The notes beneath the pieces are model-generated. The model ran no database searches and had not been told where the DNA came from. It was given only the letters and a program-made list of their open reading frames with translations. DNA of 57,909 nt from Bacillota bacterium (GTDB lineage Bacteria; Bacillota; Clostridia; Lachnospirales; Cellulosilyticaceae): contig JAEYPM010000003.1 in the NCBI GenBank assembly GCA_023410675.1, forward strand, positions 1 through 57,909, read 5' to 3'. The first letter of the stretch is position 1, and the number at the start of each line of letters is the position of its first letter. The translations under genes and the position numbers were made by a program. Below, one piece after another: positions 28,184-37,667 of the stretch.

Positions 28184-29194
28184 TTAGTTTTTCTCCTCAG
28201 ATGAATCTTTTTTTGCACTTTTTTGCTTTTTATCTGATTTTCTAAATAATATCTTGCATATTATAATAACTACTAAAACCATACATGCAATAAAAATAAT
28301 GTATGGAACAAGAGCTGCAAGTACAATAACTAATGCTTTAAACAATGTAACTAAACTCTCTACTGATTGAATAAAGCTATTTTTAACTTTATCTACAAAG
28401 GAGTCGTCTGATACGATCTCTTTAAACTCTTCAACTTCCCTAACTGAAATAGAAATGGTACTATAATCAACAAGATTATCATATTTTTTTAATGAACCTG
28501 TAAGCATTTCTATTTCATAACCTACATTTGCTAATTCTTTCTCTACTTCAAATAAATACTCAAGAGAACTTGATTGTTTCATAAGATCCATGAGACGTTC
28601 TTGCCTAATTTTAAGTACTTTGACTCTAGCTTCTATATCAGCATATTGATCAGATATATTTTCTCCTGTTACACTTTCAGATATAACATTGCCAAACTTA
28701 TCAGTTTTTTCAATAAACGTTTCAAAAAAATTACTTGGAATTCTTACTACTAACTCAGCACTTCTATTGCTTGAGTCAGAATAAAGTCTCCTTCCCTCTT
28801 TATTAATATTTTCTGCATAACCACCATAATTTTTCACATCACGAAGAATATCGTGTATACACTGATCATAAGTCTTTGTCTCTATTGTAATATTGGCAGT
28901 AAATATAATTTTTGCATTTCTTTTATTAGTATTTGAATTGAAACTACTTTCTGGTGCTCCCCCTTCATTACTTCCAGAAGAACTATCAAAGCTCTGCTCT
29001 GCAGCCACTTCGTTAGAAAATATTTGTGGTTCTTGCATAGCAGCATTTGATGCATCCTCCTTAGCAATCTTTTGAGACTCTCGCAAGCTAGTGTTTGATG
29101 GTTTCTCCGAATTTTTACTAGCACATCCAAAAGAACTTAAAGCTATAATAATAGAAAAACATATTAGTAATAAACGTTTTAATTTGATACTCAT
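28184..29194 (-). CDS. DUF4349 lipoprotein
   Basis: 336 aa. The N-terminal signal ends in the lipobox LSSFGC (Cys 24), followed by a low-complexity linker to about residue 90. A DUF4349 domain begins at KIIFTANITIETKTYDQCI and continues through VVRIPSNFFETFIEK and ARVKVLKIRQERLMDLM with a coiled-coil helix. One membrane segment (about 283-313) and a basic cytosolic tail end the protein. It should be lipid-anchored outside and re-enter the membrane at its C-terminus, as usual for the family, whose role is unknown. GGGAGGGAATGCT precedes the ATG. It starts 56 nt after clpB and may share its transcript. Confidence 0.85.
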   Translation of the reverse strand: MSIKLKRLLLICFSIIIALSSFGCASKNSEKPSNTSLRESQKIAKEDASNAAMQEPQIFSNEVAAEQSFDSSSGSNEGGAPESSFNSNTNKRNAKIIFTANITIETKTYDQCIHDILRDVKNYGGYAENINKEGRRLYSDSSNRSAELVVRIPSNFFETFIEKTDKFGNVISESVTGENISDQYADIEARVKVLKIRQERLMDLMKQSSSLEYLFEVEKELANVGYEIEMLTGSLKKYDNLVDYSTISISVREVEEFKEIVSDDSFVDKVKNSFIQSVESLVTLFKALVIVLAALVPYIIFIACMVLVVIIICKILFRKSDKKQKSAKKDSSEEKN

Positions 29195-29250
29195 AGCATT
29201 CCCTCCCTTTTTCTTATTTTGACGTGAATATTATAAAAATGTTCCCATTT

Positions 29251-31857
29251 TTATTTCTTTTCTAATCTAATAGTTAATTCATTAGCAATGCTATCTACTA
29301 CAAATGTTGAAAATGGTAGGATATCATGCTCAATAATCATTCTTGCTATGAGTGTTTCTACTTTTCTTTGCAAGAAACGTTTGAGTGGTCTGGCCCCAAA
29401 TACAGGATCATAGCCCACGGTTACAATATGTTCTTTAGCCTCTGGTGTTAACCTTACATATATTTCCTTACTTTTTAGTCTTTTATTTAACTCTCGTTCT
29501 AAAAGCTCTACTATAGCTATAACTTCTTTATTTGTTAATGCTTTAAAAATAACAATTTCATCTAAACGATTTAAAAACTCAGGTCTAAAGTGGCTTTTTA
29601 ATAAATCGTTAACTCTGTCATGGGTCTCTTTATCTATATCTCCTTCATCCTCTATTGATTCTAATATGAGGTTTGAACCAATATTCGATGTTAAAATAAT
29701 GATCGTATTTTTAAAGTCAACTGTGCGTCCTTTTGAATCTGTTATTCGACCATCATCTAATACTTGAAGTAAAATGTTAAAGACATCTGGGTGTGCCTTT
29801 TCAACTTCATCAAACAAAATAACGCTATAAGGACTTCTCCTAACTGCCTCTGTTAATTGTCCCCCTTCTTCATAGCCCACATATCCTGGAGGTGCTCCTA
29901 TCAATCTTGATACAGAGTATTTCTCCATATATTCACTCATATCGATGCGAATCATGTTGTGTTCATCATCAAAGAGTGCCTCTGCTAAACTTTTTGCAAG
30001 CTCTGTTTTTCCAACACCTGTAGGTCCTAGAAATAAAAATGATCCAATTGGCTTTTTAGGATCCTGAATACCTGCCCTTGATCGTATAATAGCCTCTGTA
30101 ACCTTTAATACTGCCTCATCCTGTGCAATTACTCTTTGATGAAGAACTTTATCTAAATTTAGTATTTTATGCCGTTCACTTTCAACAAGCTTAGTAACAG
30201 GGATATTCGTCCACTTGGCTACTATTTTAGCTACCTCTTCTTCATTCACTTTATCTCTTAGTAGCGTTGAATCTCCTAGCTCTGCTATTTTAAGTTCAGC
30301 TTCTATTAACTTCTTTTGTAGTTCTGGAATTATGCCATATTTAAGTTCTGCAGCTTTATTGTAATCATATATTCTTTCTGCCTGTTGCATCTTTAAATGA
30401 GCATTTTCTATTTCTTCTTTAATCTGGCGCATAGACATTATGGATTGTTTTTCATTTTCCCACTGCACTTTCATAGTGTTAAATTGATCTCTAATATTGG
30501 CTAAATCGTTTTGCGTATCTCTTAATCTTTCCTTTGATCGTTGATCTTCTTCTCTCTTAAGAGCAGCTTCTGCAATTTCTAGTTGCATAATCTTTCTCGC
30601 TATCTCATCTAGCTCTACTGGCATTGAGTCAATTTCTGTACGTAAGTGTGCACAAGCTTCATCAATAAGATCAATTGCCTTATCTGGCAGAAATCTATCT
30701 GATATATATCTATTGGATAATGTGGCTGCAGCAATGAGGGCATTATCTTGTATTTGGACTCCATGAAAAATTTCATATCTCTCTTTTAGTCCTCTTAATA
30801 TCGCTATAGTATCTTCTACAGTAGGTTCAAATACCATAACTGGCTGAAACCTTCTTTCTAGTGCTGCATCTTTTTCAATATACTGTCTATATTCATTTAA
30901 AGTAGTTGCCCCAATACAATGAAGTTCACCTCTTGCAAGCATGGGCTTTAATAGATTTCCTGCGTCCATAGCCCCTTGTGTTTTTCCCGCTCCAACAATA
31001 GTGTGTAGTTCATCAATAAATAAGATTATTTTACCTTCGCTTTTCTTAATTTCTGTTAATACTGCTTTTAGTCGTTCTTCAAATTCTCCCATATATTTTG
31101 CTCCAGCTATTAAAGCTCCCATATCTAAGGAAAATACCTGTTTATCTTTTAAAGACTCTGGTACATCTCCGTGGACAATACGTTGTGCGAGTCCTTCTGC
31201 AATAGCTGTTTTACCTACTCCTGGTTCTCCAATTAACACTGGATTATTCTTTGTTTTTCTTGATAAAATACGTATGACATTACGTATTTCTGTATCTCTT
31301 CCAATGACTGGATCCATTTTGCCTTCTGTAGCTCTTTGTACAAGATCATATCCATATTTTGATAAAACATCATAAGTTGCTTCAGGTGAATCACTTGTAA
31401 CATGAGTATTTCCTCTTACCTTTTTTACCATATCTTCAAAGTTCTTTTTTGTAATTGAATGTGCCTTTAAGATATTGTCTAGCTCATCGCTCGCAAACTG
31501 AATGAGTGATAACATCATATGTTCTACTGAAATATATTCATCTTTCATCTTTTCAGCAATTGTCTCACTTTCAGTAAGTACTTTGCCAAGATCAGATGAA
31601 ACATATATATCCGTAGCTTGTCTGCCTGGCCCACTTACTTTTGGCATTTTCCCTATAATGTTACTAATTATTTGAATAAGGGCACGGGTATCCACATTCA
31701 TTTTTTCAAAAATCTGTGGAATTAGCCCATCTTGTTGCGTTAATAGGGCATAGAATAAGTGTTCTTGACCTACCTGAACATTTTGATTTTCAATTGTTTT
31801 ATTTTCTGCTTCTTTAAGAGCTTCCATTGATTTTATAGTAAATTTCTGCATGTTCAT
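29251..31857 (-). CDS. clpB: Chaperone ClpB (disaggregase)
   Basis: 868 aa. It works with DnaK to extract and refold proteins from aggregates. In order: an N-terminal Clp double repeat (about 1-145), AAA+ domain 1 with GEPGVGKTAIAEGLA and FIDELHTIVGAG, the ClpB-specific coiled-coil middle domain (about 405-525), AAA+ domain 2 with GPTGVGKTELAKSLAE and LFDEVEKAHPDVFN, and a C-terminal small domain. The middle domain and the lack of a ClpP tripeptide separate it from ClpC/ClpA. It is preceded by a ribbon-helix-helix gene only 16 nt away. No CIRCE or CtsR box is visible upstream of that pair. Confidence 0.97.
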   Translation of the reverse strand: MNMQKFTIKSMEALKEAENKTIENQNVQVGQEHLFYALLTQQDGLIPQIFEKMNVDTRALIQIISNIIGKMPKVSGPGRQATDIYVSSDLGKVLTESETIAEKMKDEYISVEHMMLSLIQFASDELDNILKAHSITKKNFEDMVKKVRGNTHVTSDSPEATYDVLSKYGYDLVQRATEGKMDPVIGRDTEIRNVIRILSRKTKNNPVLIGEPGVGKTAIAEGLAQRIVHGDVPESLKDKQVFSLDMGALIAGAKYMGEFEERLKAVLTEIKKSEGKIILFIDELHTIVGAGKTQGAMDAGNLLKPMLARGELHCIGATTLNEYRQYIEKDAALERRFQPVMVFEPTVEDTIAILRGLKERYEIFHGVQIQDNALIAAATLSNRYISDRFLPDKAIDLIDEACAHLRTEIDSMPVELDEIARKIMQLEIAEAALKREEDQRSKERLRDTQNDLANIRDQFNTMKVQWENEKQSIMSMRQIKEEIENAHLKMQQAERIYDYNKAAELKYGIIPELQKKLIEAELKIAELGDSTLLRDKVNEEEVAKIVAKWTNIPVTKLVESERHKILNLDKVLHQRVIAQDEAVLKVTEAIIRSRAGIQDPKKPIGSFLFLGPTGVGKTELAKSLAEALFDDEHNMIRIDMSEYMEKYSVSRLIGAPPGYVGYEEGGQLTEAVRRSPYSVILFDEVEKAHPDVFNILLQVLDDGRITDSKGRTVDFKNTIIILTSNIGSNLILESIEDEGDIDKETHDRVNDLLKSHFRPEFLNRLDEIVIFKALTNKEVIAIVELLERELNKRLKSKEIYVRLTPEAKEHIVTVGYDPVFGARPLKRFLQRKVETLIARMIIEHDILPFSTFVVDSIANELTIRLEKK

Positions 31858-31873
31858 CTTCTTACCTCCCGTA

Positions 31874-32524
31874 CTAAATAATTATTGTAACTTCATGAAT
31901 GTATCTATAAAATAGAGTATCTAATTTTTCTATCATAATATCTCTGTCGTGATTTATATGACTAAAATATATGGCTAGTGCATGATCCACACACTCAATA
32001 TATTCTGTAATTGCTTGTGCGAGTTCACTACTTGAACATTTTTGATTATTACTATAGATTAGATCTCTTTTCCACTTAATCCCTTCATCCATAATAAACC
32101 CTTGAAGTTTATGCTGATTTTCTATAGTGTTCCATATACTAAAAAAATGTTGTAGATAGTTTTGAAGCACTTCACTTTGGGTTCTTGAAGCAATTTTTAG
32201 TTCTCCAAATCGCTCTCCCTCTAATTGAAATAATGTAATAGAATATTTTATTGTTGGATTATATTTATAATGTAATATGCTCCGTATGCTTAGAAGTGAG
32301 TCTGAGCCTTGCTGCAATATCTTAAAACTTTGGTTTTTACTCAGAAGCGTTTCTATTTCTTCAAAAATACTACGCATATACATTTGTGGGGTCATAAGCT
32401 GTACTTTTTCAGCCAATATTTGATTAATAAGATTAGACCTACTTGTACTCATTGAATAGGCTAATTTATCAATTTCAGCAATCAGGCTCTCCATTAAAAC
32501 GAGACTATATACATTCTTCTTCAT
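31874..32524 (-). CDS. Ribbon-helix-helix N-terminal protein co-transcribed with clpB
   Basis: 216 aa. The first 45 residues (KKNVYSLVLMESLIAEIDKL, then MSTSRSNLINQILAEKV) have the strand-helix-helix pattern of CopG/Arc DNA-binding proteins. The remainder is a largely helical domain I do not recognise, with conserved-looking aromatic segments (YNPTIKYSITLFQLEGERFG). A strong AAAGGAGGTCATTGA precedes the ATG, and a consensus-like promoter lies just upstream. clpB follows after 16 nt, so the two form one transcription unit with this gene first. A DNA-binding stress regulator or ClpB partner is inferred; neither is shown. Confidence 0.65.
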   Translation of the reverse strand: MKKNVYSLVLMESLIAEIDKLAYSMSTSRSNLINQILAEKVQLMTPQMYMRSIFEEIETLLSKNQSFKILQQGSDSLLSIRSILHYKYNPTIKYSITLFQLEGERFGELKIASRTQSEVLQNYLQHFFSIWNTIENQHKLQGFIMDEGIKWKRDLIYSNNQKCSSSELAQAITEYIECVDHALAIYFSHINHDRDIMIEKLDTLFYRYIHEVTIII

Positions 32525-32546
32525 TCAATGACCTCCTTTACTATAA

Positions 32547-32575
32547 AATGTACATCAATATATATTTCTTGTCAA
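32547..32575 (-). promoter_or_regulatory. Promoter of the RHH-clpB unit
   Basis: Minus strand -35 TTGACA (32570-32575), a 17-bp spacer and -10 TACATT (32547-32552), about 20 nt before the ATG of the RHH gene. No CIRCE (TTAGCACTC-N9-GAGTGCTAA) or CtsR heptamer repeat is seen around it. Confidence 0.7.
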
Positions 32576-32622
32576 TTGTATTATATAATTTATTTTACAA
32601 CTTTATTTAAATATAGGCCATA

Positions 32623-32673
32623 ATAAATAAGTGCTACAAACGGTTATTAACTCGTCTTGTAGCACTTATTTAT
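32623..32673 (-). terminator. Terminator of the moxR-DUF58-transglutaminase operon
   Basis: A 17-bp stem (32623-32639 with 32657-32673) containing AAGTGCTACAA and TTGTAGCACTT, A/T-rich at both ends, just past the last stop. Confidence 0.8.
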
Positions 32674-32678
32674 CTTGA

Positions 32679-34970
32679 CTATCCTTTTTGAATTCTATAA
32701 AGTAAATATCTTGGGATTCCTATTTGTGTTTTTAAATGATCAAGAAGCTCTTTTCTAAAACTAAGCACCTTTTCTCTTTGCTCTTCATCTATATCTAGTT
32801 GACTATATCGTGCAACTAAAAATATCTCTGTCAACTCACTAAATGTGCCTTTTTCAAATTGAAACTGCTGATCTATTCTTCTTGCAAAAACACGTGGTGT
32901 CTCATTTTCATTCATAGGTATCTTTTGATACGCAAAAATATTTAAATACTGTTTGTAACAGTGTAATATGGTATCACGTGCATTAATTTTAGTAAGTCTC
33001 CATCTCTTCCACAATCTTATGCCTACTACTAGTAATAATAGGAGAATGACTGCCACTATTGGGAATACATTTATAATTGTATCCATAAAGTTATTGTTTT
33101 GTCTACCAATATTAGTTATTAGCTCTTCATCATTCATTGAATAACTACCAGTAAAGTTTGGCATCCCTGTATTTACTGGAGATGGACCATAATCTTCTCT
33201 AAATGCATTTCTATAACTTGCTGTTGGTTCAAATGGAATCCATCCAAATCCTTCAAAGTATACTTCTACCCATGCATGTGCCTGTTTATTTGTTACACTA
33301 TATACTGTTGTTCCTTGTTTATATGTGGCTGGAGTGGTATATCCTTCTACATATCTACTAGGTAATCCGATACATCTTGTCAATACAGCCATAGATGTTG
33401 CAAAATAGGTACAATAGCCTTGTTTGTTTTCAAACAAGAAATGTTCCACAAAGTCTTTTCTCCTATTAGGAGTACCTGGCGAATAAGTATATACATAATT
33501 ACTTGCTAAATAAGCTTCAATAGCTTTAACCTTATCATAGTCATTGGTCTGATCTTTTGTTATTGCAAAAGCTAAATCTTTTACCCTTTGTGGTAAGTTT
33601 TCTGGCAACCCACAATAAGCTTCACGTATTGCTTTTGCTTTATCACTAAATTGTTTTAACTGACTTTCTTCATTAGCCCTTTGGACAGGCCATTCATCAT
33701 ATAACCCTGCATAGCTCTTTCTTAAGGTTTCTTCAAGGTCTTTGTTGTTATAATCAAATGAATAATATTCAACTTCATAATTAAAGTTGTTTCCAGCTAA
33801 TCTATCCATCTTTAGTGTTTCATTATTTTTTATAATAATTTCCCTAGGATAGCCATTTAGCTTTATTGAAGCCATCTTTAACGGGATAAACAAAGACTTT
33901 GTCTTAATACTTTTGAATGTAACTTTTATACTTTTTAAGGATGATACATCTTCTAACGTTTTATTTGATAAACGTTCTACTCCAAATAACATTTCAGAAG
34001 TATCATCTACTATTTCAACATTATCATATAAAGGTATTTCACCTAAGTCTGTTTGCGTCCATGAGCTATCCATATATGCATTTTTTGAGTTGGCTTTTAA
34101 ATAAATTCTCTTTGGAGCACTTACTTCTAGTATGACTGTATCATCTGGATTTATATTTCCTCCAAGTATTGTATCGCCATCTCCTATTCCTACTTGATTC
34201 AAGGAAAAATCATCTGCTTCATAGTAAAAACCTTCAGAACTCTTTCTATATAGATGATGGGATAAGTCATGAGCCCATTTAAGTTCTACAGGTGCAGTAT
34301 GCGATAGTAATGTTCCCAAACCAAATATGAAACTGGATAATATAATTCCTAGTAACATAAAAGAAGTTTGTTTTATATGTTCATCTTGTTCCACTTTTTT
34401 CATCAGACTTATGTATGTATGCTTGAAATAATATAACAAACAGGAAAATACAAATACATATAAAGATAATTTATTAATATCCATTTTATTAACTATTTTA
34501 TAGACAAAATAACTGATCCCTATAACAAGAAAGGGAAGGAAGTTAAACTTCTTTACTGTTAATACATAAACTATAAATACAATAATTATACTTATCCCTA
34601 TTACTAATACATTTCTATATATTGGGTTTGAAAGAGAATTTCCATAAACGAATTCCATTAGCCAATAATAAAAGAGCATCAATTCATTTTTTGCTGAAAC
34701 TAAAAATAATTGTAACTGGTTTTTCTGATTTAAATAAATAGTTGTACCAATAATAGACATGCTTACAAGTAGCACTGTAAATACAAATGATGGCTTATTA
34801 TAAAAAATAATCATATAACAAATACAACAAATATAAACAGTAATAATTACGTCAGCAAGGCTTTGCGTTAATTTAAGCATTGTTACAATTTCATAAGTGA
34901 ATGCAAAAGCCATCAGGCATATAAGCATGAGTGAAATTAAAATATTTGCAACTTTTTCCCTAATACTCAT
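32679..34970 (-). CDS. Transglutaminase-like membrane protein (TgpA type)
   Basis: 763 aa from ATG at 34970, chosen because AAGGGGGTGA precedes it; an in-frame ATG 51 nt earlier lies inside the DUF58 gene. Several N-terminal membrane segments (about 10-225) are followed by a large outer domain holding the transglutaminase core: nucleophile Cys in NKQGYCTYFATSMAVLTR and His in NKQAHAWVEVYF. The acidic position is Glu in WIPFEPTASY, where Asp is more usual. One further membrane segment and a cytosolic DUF4129-like tail complete it. It is the last gene of a MoxR-DUF58-transglutaminase operon, a common combination with an envelope or protease-like function. Confidence 0.88.
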   Translation of the reverse strand: MSIREKVANILISLMLICLMAFAFTYEIVTMLKLTQSLADVIITVYICCICYMIIFYNKPSFVFTVLLVSMSIIGTTIYLNQKNQLQLFLVSAKNELMLFYYWLMEFVYGNSLSNPIYRNVLVIGISIIIVFIVYVLTVKKFNFLPFLVIGISYFVYKIVNKMDINKLSLYVFVFSCLLYYFKHTYISLMKKVEQDEHIKQTSFMLLGIILSSFIFGLGTLLSHTAPVELKWAHDLSHHLYRKSSEGFYYEADDFSLNQVGIGDGDTILGGNINPDDTVILEVSAPKRIYLKANSKNAYMDSSWTQTDLGEIPLYDNVEIVDDTSEMLFGVERLSNKTLEDVSSLKSIKVTFKSIKTKSLFIPLKMASIKLNGYPREIIIKNNETLKMDRLAGNNFNYEVEYYSFDYNNKDLEETLRKSYAGLYDEWPVQRANEESQLKQFSDKAKAIREAYCGLPENLPQRVKDLAFAITKDQTNDYDKVKAIEAYLASNYVYTYSPGTPNRRKDFVEHFLFENKQGYCTYFATSMAVLTRCIGLPSRYVEGYTTPATYKQGTTVYSVTNKQAHAWVEVYFEGFGWIPFEPTASYRNAFREDYGPSPVNTGMPNFTGSYSMNDEELITNIGRQNNNFMDTIINVFPIVAVILLLLLVVGIRLWKRWRLTKINARDTILHCYKQYLNIFAYQKIPMNENETPRVFARRIDQQFQFEKGTFSELTEIFLVARYSQLDIDEEQREKVLSFRKELLDHLKTQIGIPRYLLYRIQKG

Positions 34971-34989
34971 TGTGTAAGTTTCACCCCCT

Positions 34990-36192
34990 TTATTGCTCAA
35001 GTACCCTTTTAATATCATCATTAAGCCCTAGTCTATAGCAAATAACATTGATTTCTGAAAGCAATTTAAAAATGCTTTCTAATTCTTCTATTTCCTCTTG
35101 TTCTTTATTTGTAGGCGTATAAATATAAATCAATATAACACTATTTCCTAGCATAACTTGATTGCATATTTGCGTATAAAGTGTTTGATTTAAGTTTGCT
35201 GTCACTAAAATAATATCAATATTATCAAGGGTTACTTCCTGCGTCAGATTCACAACCTCAGCGAAAGAAACTGTTTGGTCAAATTTCAGTTGAAACAAAA
35301 CATTATATATTTCATCAAAATCAAACATGTTTTTTGCATGATTCGTTACCATATGGTCGTTAAAATAATTAAGTTGCACAGGAATAAAATTATTTAGGCA
35401 AAAATGGACAACAGCAATTGCACTTTCAATGACTATATCCTCAATTAATGCATTTTCCTTATTGCTATAGTTGTTACTTGTTAAATCAACTATAAGATTT
35501 ACTGCTGTCTGCAATGAGTTTTCATAATTTTTAACCAATAGATCCTGTTTTTTTGCTGTAAGTTTCCAATGAATTCTCTTGATACTATCCCCTTGTACAT
35601 ATTTTCTAGTATCAGAAATCATCGTATTATCTTCATAGTTACTTCTTCCTACTTTTTCTGTATCACCAATATTGCTATTAATCATAGCAAACTTACTTAG
35701 GGGAATTATTCTAGGATAAACTGTGATACATTTAGGCGTTAGTACTTCATGTTTGATACAAAATAAACCTAATAAATCTCCTATGAAAATGCTATTAATT
35801 CCAAATTCATAATATCCTCTATATTTGCACTCAAATGACAGTTCATAGTCTTTTTTCTTTAAAGGATTGATCATAAAACTTTTATCTGCAAATGTCTTTT
35901 CAAATAAACTATTCATATTATAAAATCTGACTTTAATGAGGGGATAGAGTAGTATACTTTCATTATGTATACTAAATTTAAATTTTACTGCTTCTCCCTT
36001 TGTAACAAATTTTTTATCTAACTCCTGCCAGTATTTAAAGCGAAAATATATAAAAATCATATACCCCAAAGAAACCATGGGCAAAAGTAATAATCCATAT
36101 AAAAACATAGAGCTGACTTGGCCTTTATAAAAATAACAAAGTACTAATGATAAAACAAAAAGTATAAGAAATACAATTCTATTTCTTTTCAT
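34990..36192 (-). CDS. DUF58 domain protein
   Basis: 400 aa. Two short membrane segments at the N-terminus (about 7-25 and 27-49) lead to a beta-rich part and then the DUF58 core SDTRKYVQGDSIKRIHWKLT, with a von Willebrand A-like C-terminal region. In MoxR-associated systems DUF58 proteins act with the MoxR ATPase as a chaperone-like complex; the client is presumed to be the transglutaminase. The gene overlaps the end of moxR by 14 nt and is followed by the transglutaminase gene, so the three are translationally linked. Confidence 0.88.
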   Translation of the reverse strand: MKRNRIVFLILFVLSLVLCYFYKGQVSSMFLYGLLLLPMVSLGYMIFIYFRFKYWQELDKKFVTKGEAVKFKFSIHNESILLYPLIKVRFYNMNSLFEKTFADKSFMINPLKKKDYELSFECKYRGYYEFGINSIFIGDLLGLFCIKHEVLTPKCITVYPRIIPLSKFAMINSNIGDTEKVGRSNYEDNTMISDTRKYVQGDSIKRIHWKLTAKKQDLLVKNYENSLQTAVNLIVDLTSNNYSNKENALIEDIVIESAIAVVHFCLNNFIPVQLNYFNDHMVTNHAKNMFDFDEIYNVLFQLKFDQTVSFAEVVNLTQEVTLDNIDIILVTANLNQTLYTQICNQVMLGNSVILIYIYTPTNKEQEEIEELESIFKLLSEINVICYRLGLNDDIKRVLEQ

Positions 36193-37135
36193 AATTATCT
36201 ACCACTGGAACTCTTACTTTATGGATAATAGAATCAATAATTTCTAAGATAGACACTCTTTTTAATCTTGCCTCATGCTTTAGTACGATTCTATGGGATA
36301 ATACTACGGATGCCATTTTTAATACATCGTCTGGGATAACATAGCTTCTCCCTTCATAAAAAGCCCAAGCCTGTGCCGCTCTATATAAATTTAGTGAACC
36401 TCTCGGACTTACTCCAAGAGCAATGTCTGGATGATTTCTCGTTTGCTGAACAATCTCTATAATATAATGATTAATCGTTTCATCAACATATACTTTTTTA
36501 ACTTGTTTTTGCAATTCTAAAATATCATCACTATTCGCTACAGGTTTTAAGGATGCCAGTGGATTTACTTCTTTAAAATTTGTGAGCATTAGGCTTTCAC
36601 TTTCATCTGTTGGATAACCTATACTCATTTTCATAAAAAATCGATCCATCTGAGCCTCTGGAAGCTGAAAGGTTCCAACATATTCAACAGGATTTTGCGT
36701 TGCAAGCACCATAAAAGGACTTGGCACTTTATGTGTAATACCATCAACTGTTATTTGTCTTTCTTCCATCACTTCAAGTAAGCTTGCCTGAGTTTTAGGA
36801 GATGTTCGATTAATTTCATCTGCTAAAATGAATTGACTCATTACAGACCCTTCTTTGTATTCAAATTCTCCTGTTTTTTGATTATACATAGAAAAACCTG
36901 TGATATCTGATGGTAAAATATCGGGTGTAAATTGTATTCGTTTAAAGCTTACATTAATTGACTTTGCTATAGCTGCTGCAAGCGTAGTTTTACCCACACC
37001 TGGTACATCTTCAATAAGTATATGCCCTTCACACATTAAAGAAATCAGTGTAAGTTCTATGGCTTCTCGCTTACCAATAATTACTCTTTCAATATTCTCA
37101 ATAATCTTATTCACTAATTGTACTTTGTCTTCCAC
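36179..37135 (-). CDS. MoxR family AAA+ ATPase
   Basis: 318 aa, starting with GTG at 37135, which is preceded by GGAGG at a 7-nt gap. Walker A GVGKTTLAAAIAK follows EDVPGV, Walker B is in FILADEINRTSPKTQASLLEVMEE, sensor 1 is in MVLATQNPVEY, and a C-terminal lid includes GVSPRGSLNLYRAAQAWAF (arginine finger and sensor 2 region). MoxR proteins are chaperone ATPases that assemble or activate partner complexes. It is the first gene of the operon with DUF58 and transglutaminase genes and overlaps DUF58 by 14 nt. Confidence 0.94.
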   Translation of the reverse strand: MEDKVQLVNKIIENIERVIIGKREAIELTLISLMCEGHILIEDVPGVGKTTLAAAIAKSINVSFKRIQFTPDILPSDITGFSMYNQKTGEFEYKEGSVMSQFILADEINRTSPKTQASLLEVMEERQITVDGITHKVPSPFMVLATQNPVEYVGTFQLPEAQMDRFFMKMSIGYPTDESESLMLTNFKEVNPLASLKPVANSDDILELQKQVKKVYVDETINHYIIEIVQQTRNHPDIALGVSPRGSLNLYRAAQAWAFYEGRSYVIPDDVLKMASVVLSHRIVLKHEARLKRVSILEIIDSIIHKVRVPVVDNYEKK

Positions 37136-37655
37136 AAAAATTCCTCCATTTTGACCTATTTGTATGAATGATTAAACAGTAGATTAAATATAGAGAAACA
37201 ACAAAAATGCTTAGTATATTCATAATCGTAAAGTTATTTCTCTTTGGTGAATTTACATAGTATCGGTAACTATTTAAAACATGAATTATTAAACTATTAT
37301 GAATAAAAATGCTTAAACTAAATGGAATACTTTAAAAAGTTTGTTTATTTCCTTTCTATTAAATATTATTGTATTTATTTAATAATAGTATAAATAGTTA
37401 CTCTTCATATTTTACTATGCAAATGATTTTTTATAAAGCTAAATGAATAAATACTATTTTTTTGTATAATTTATTAAAATATTATTTATAAATATATTCT
37501 TTTATAATTAATTTTTTATTTACATTATGAAATCCTTTATCTATTCTGCAAAAAGTTGCTCCTCTTTTATGTAACATTTAATCATAGAGCAAATTCTAGG
37601 TACTTTCTACTAAAGAATATTATATAAAAATAAATAAACCTCAGCTAACTGAGAT
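37136..37655. other. 520-nt intergenic stretch, with one doubtful 38-codon frame
   Basis: Very AT-rich. On the minus strand, ATG at 37223 opens a 38-aa frame (MNILSIFVVSLYLIYCLII...) with one membrane segment; it stops at 37107, inside the start of moxR. The same frame is open for a further 34 codons upstream of that ATG without a start codon. No ribosome binding site precedes it. The stretch should also hold the moxR promoter. The terminator of the 533-aa gene ends it. Confidence 0.5.
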
Positions 37656-37667
37656 TTATTTATTTTT
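37626..37667. terminator. Terminator overlapping the stop of the 533-aa gene
   Basis: Arms AAAAATAAATAAACCTCAG (37626-37644) and CTGAGATTTATTTATTTTT (37649-37667), one mismatch, 4-nt loop. The stop codon at 37656-37658 lies in the right arm. Confidence 0.8.

Noticed and set aside
32525..32620. Search for a CIRCE element or CtsR box upstream of the RHH-clpB unit
   Set aside because: Neither the TTAGCACTC/GAGTGCTAA repeat nor the GGTCAAA heptamer pair is present.
37107..37223. 38-codon minus-strand frame with one membrane segment overlapping the start of moxR
   Set aside because: No ribosome binding site, no conservation evidence, and it lies in very AT-rich DNA; mentioned only within the intergenic entry.
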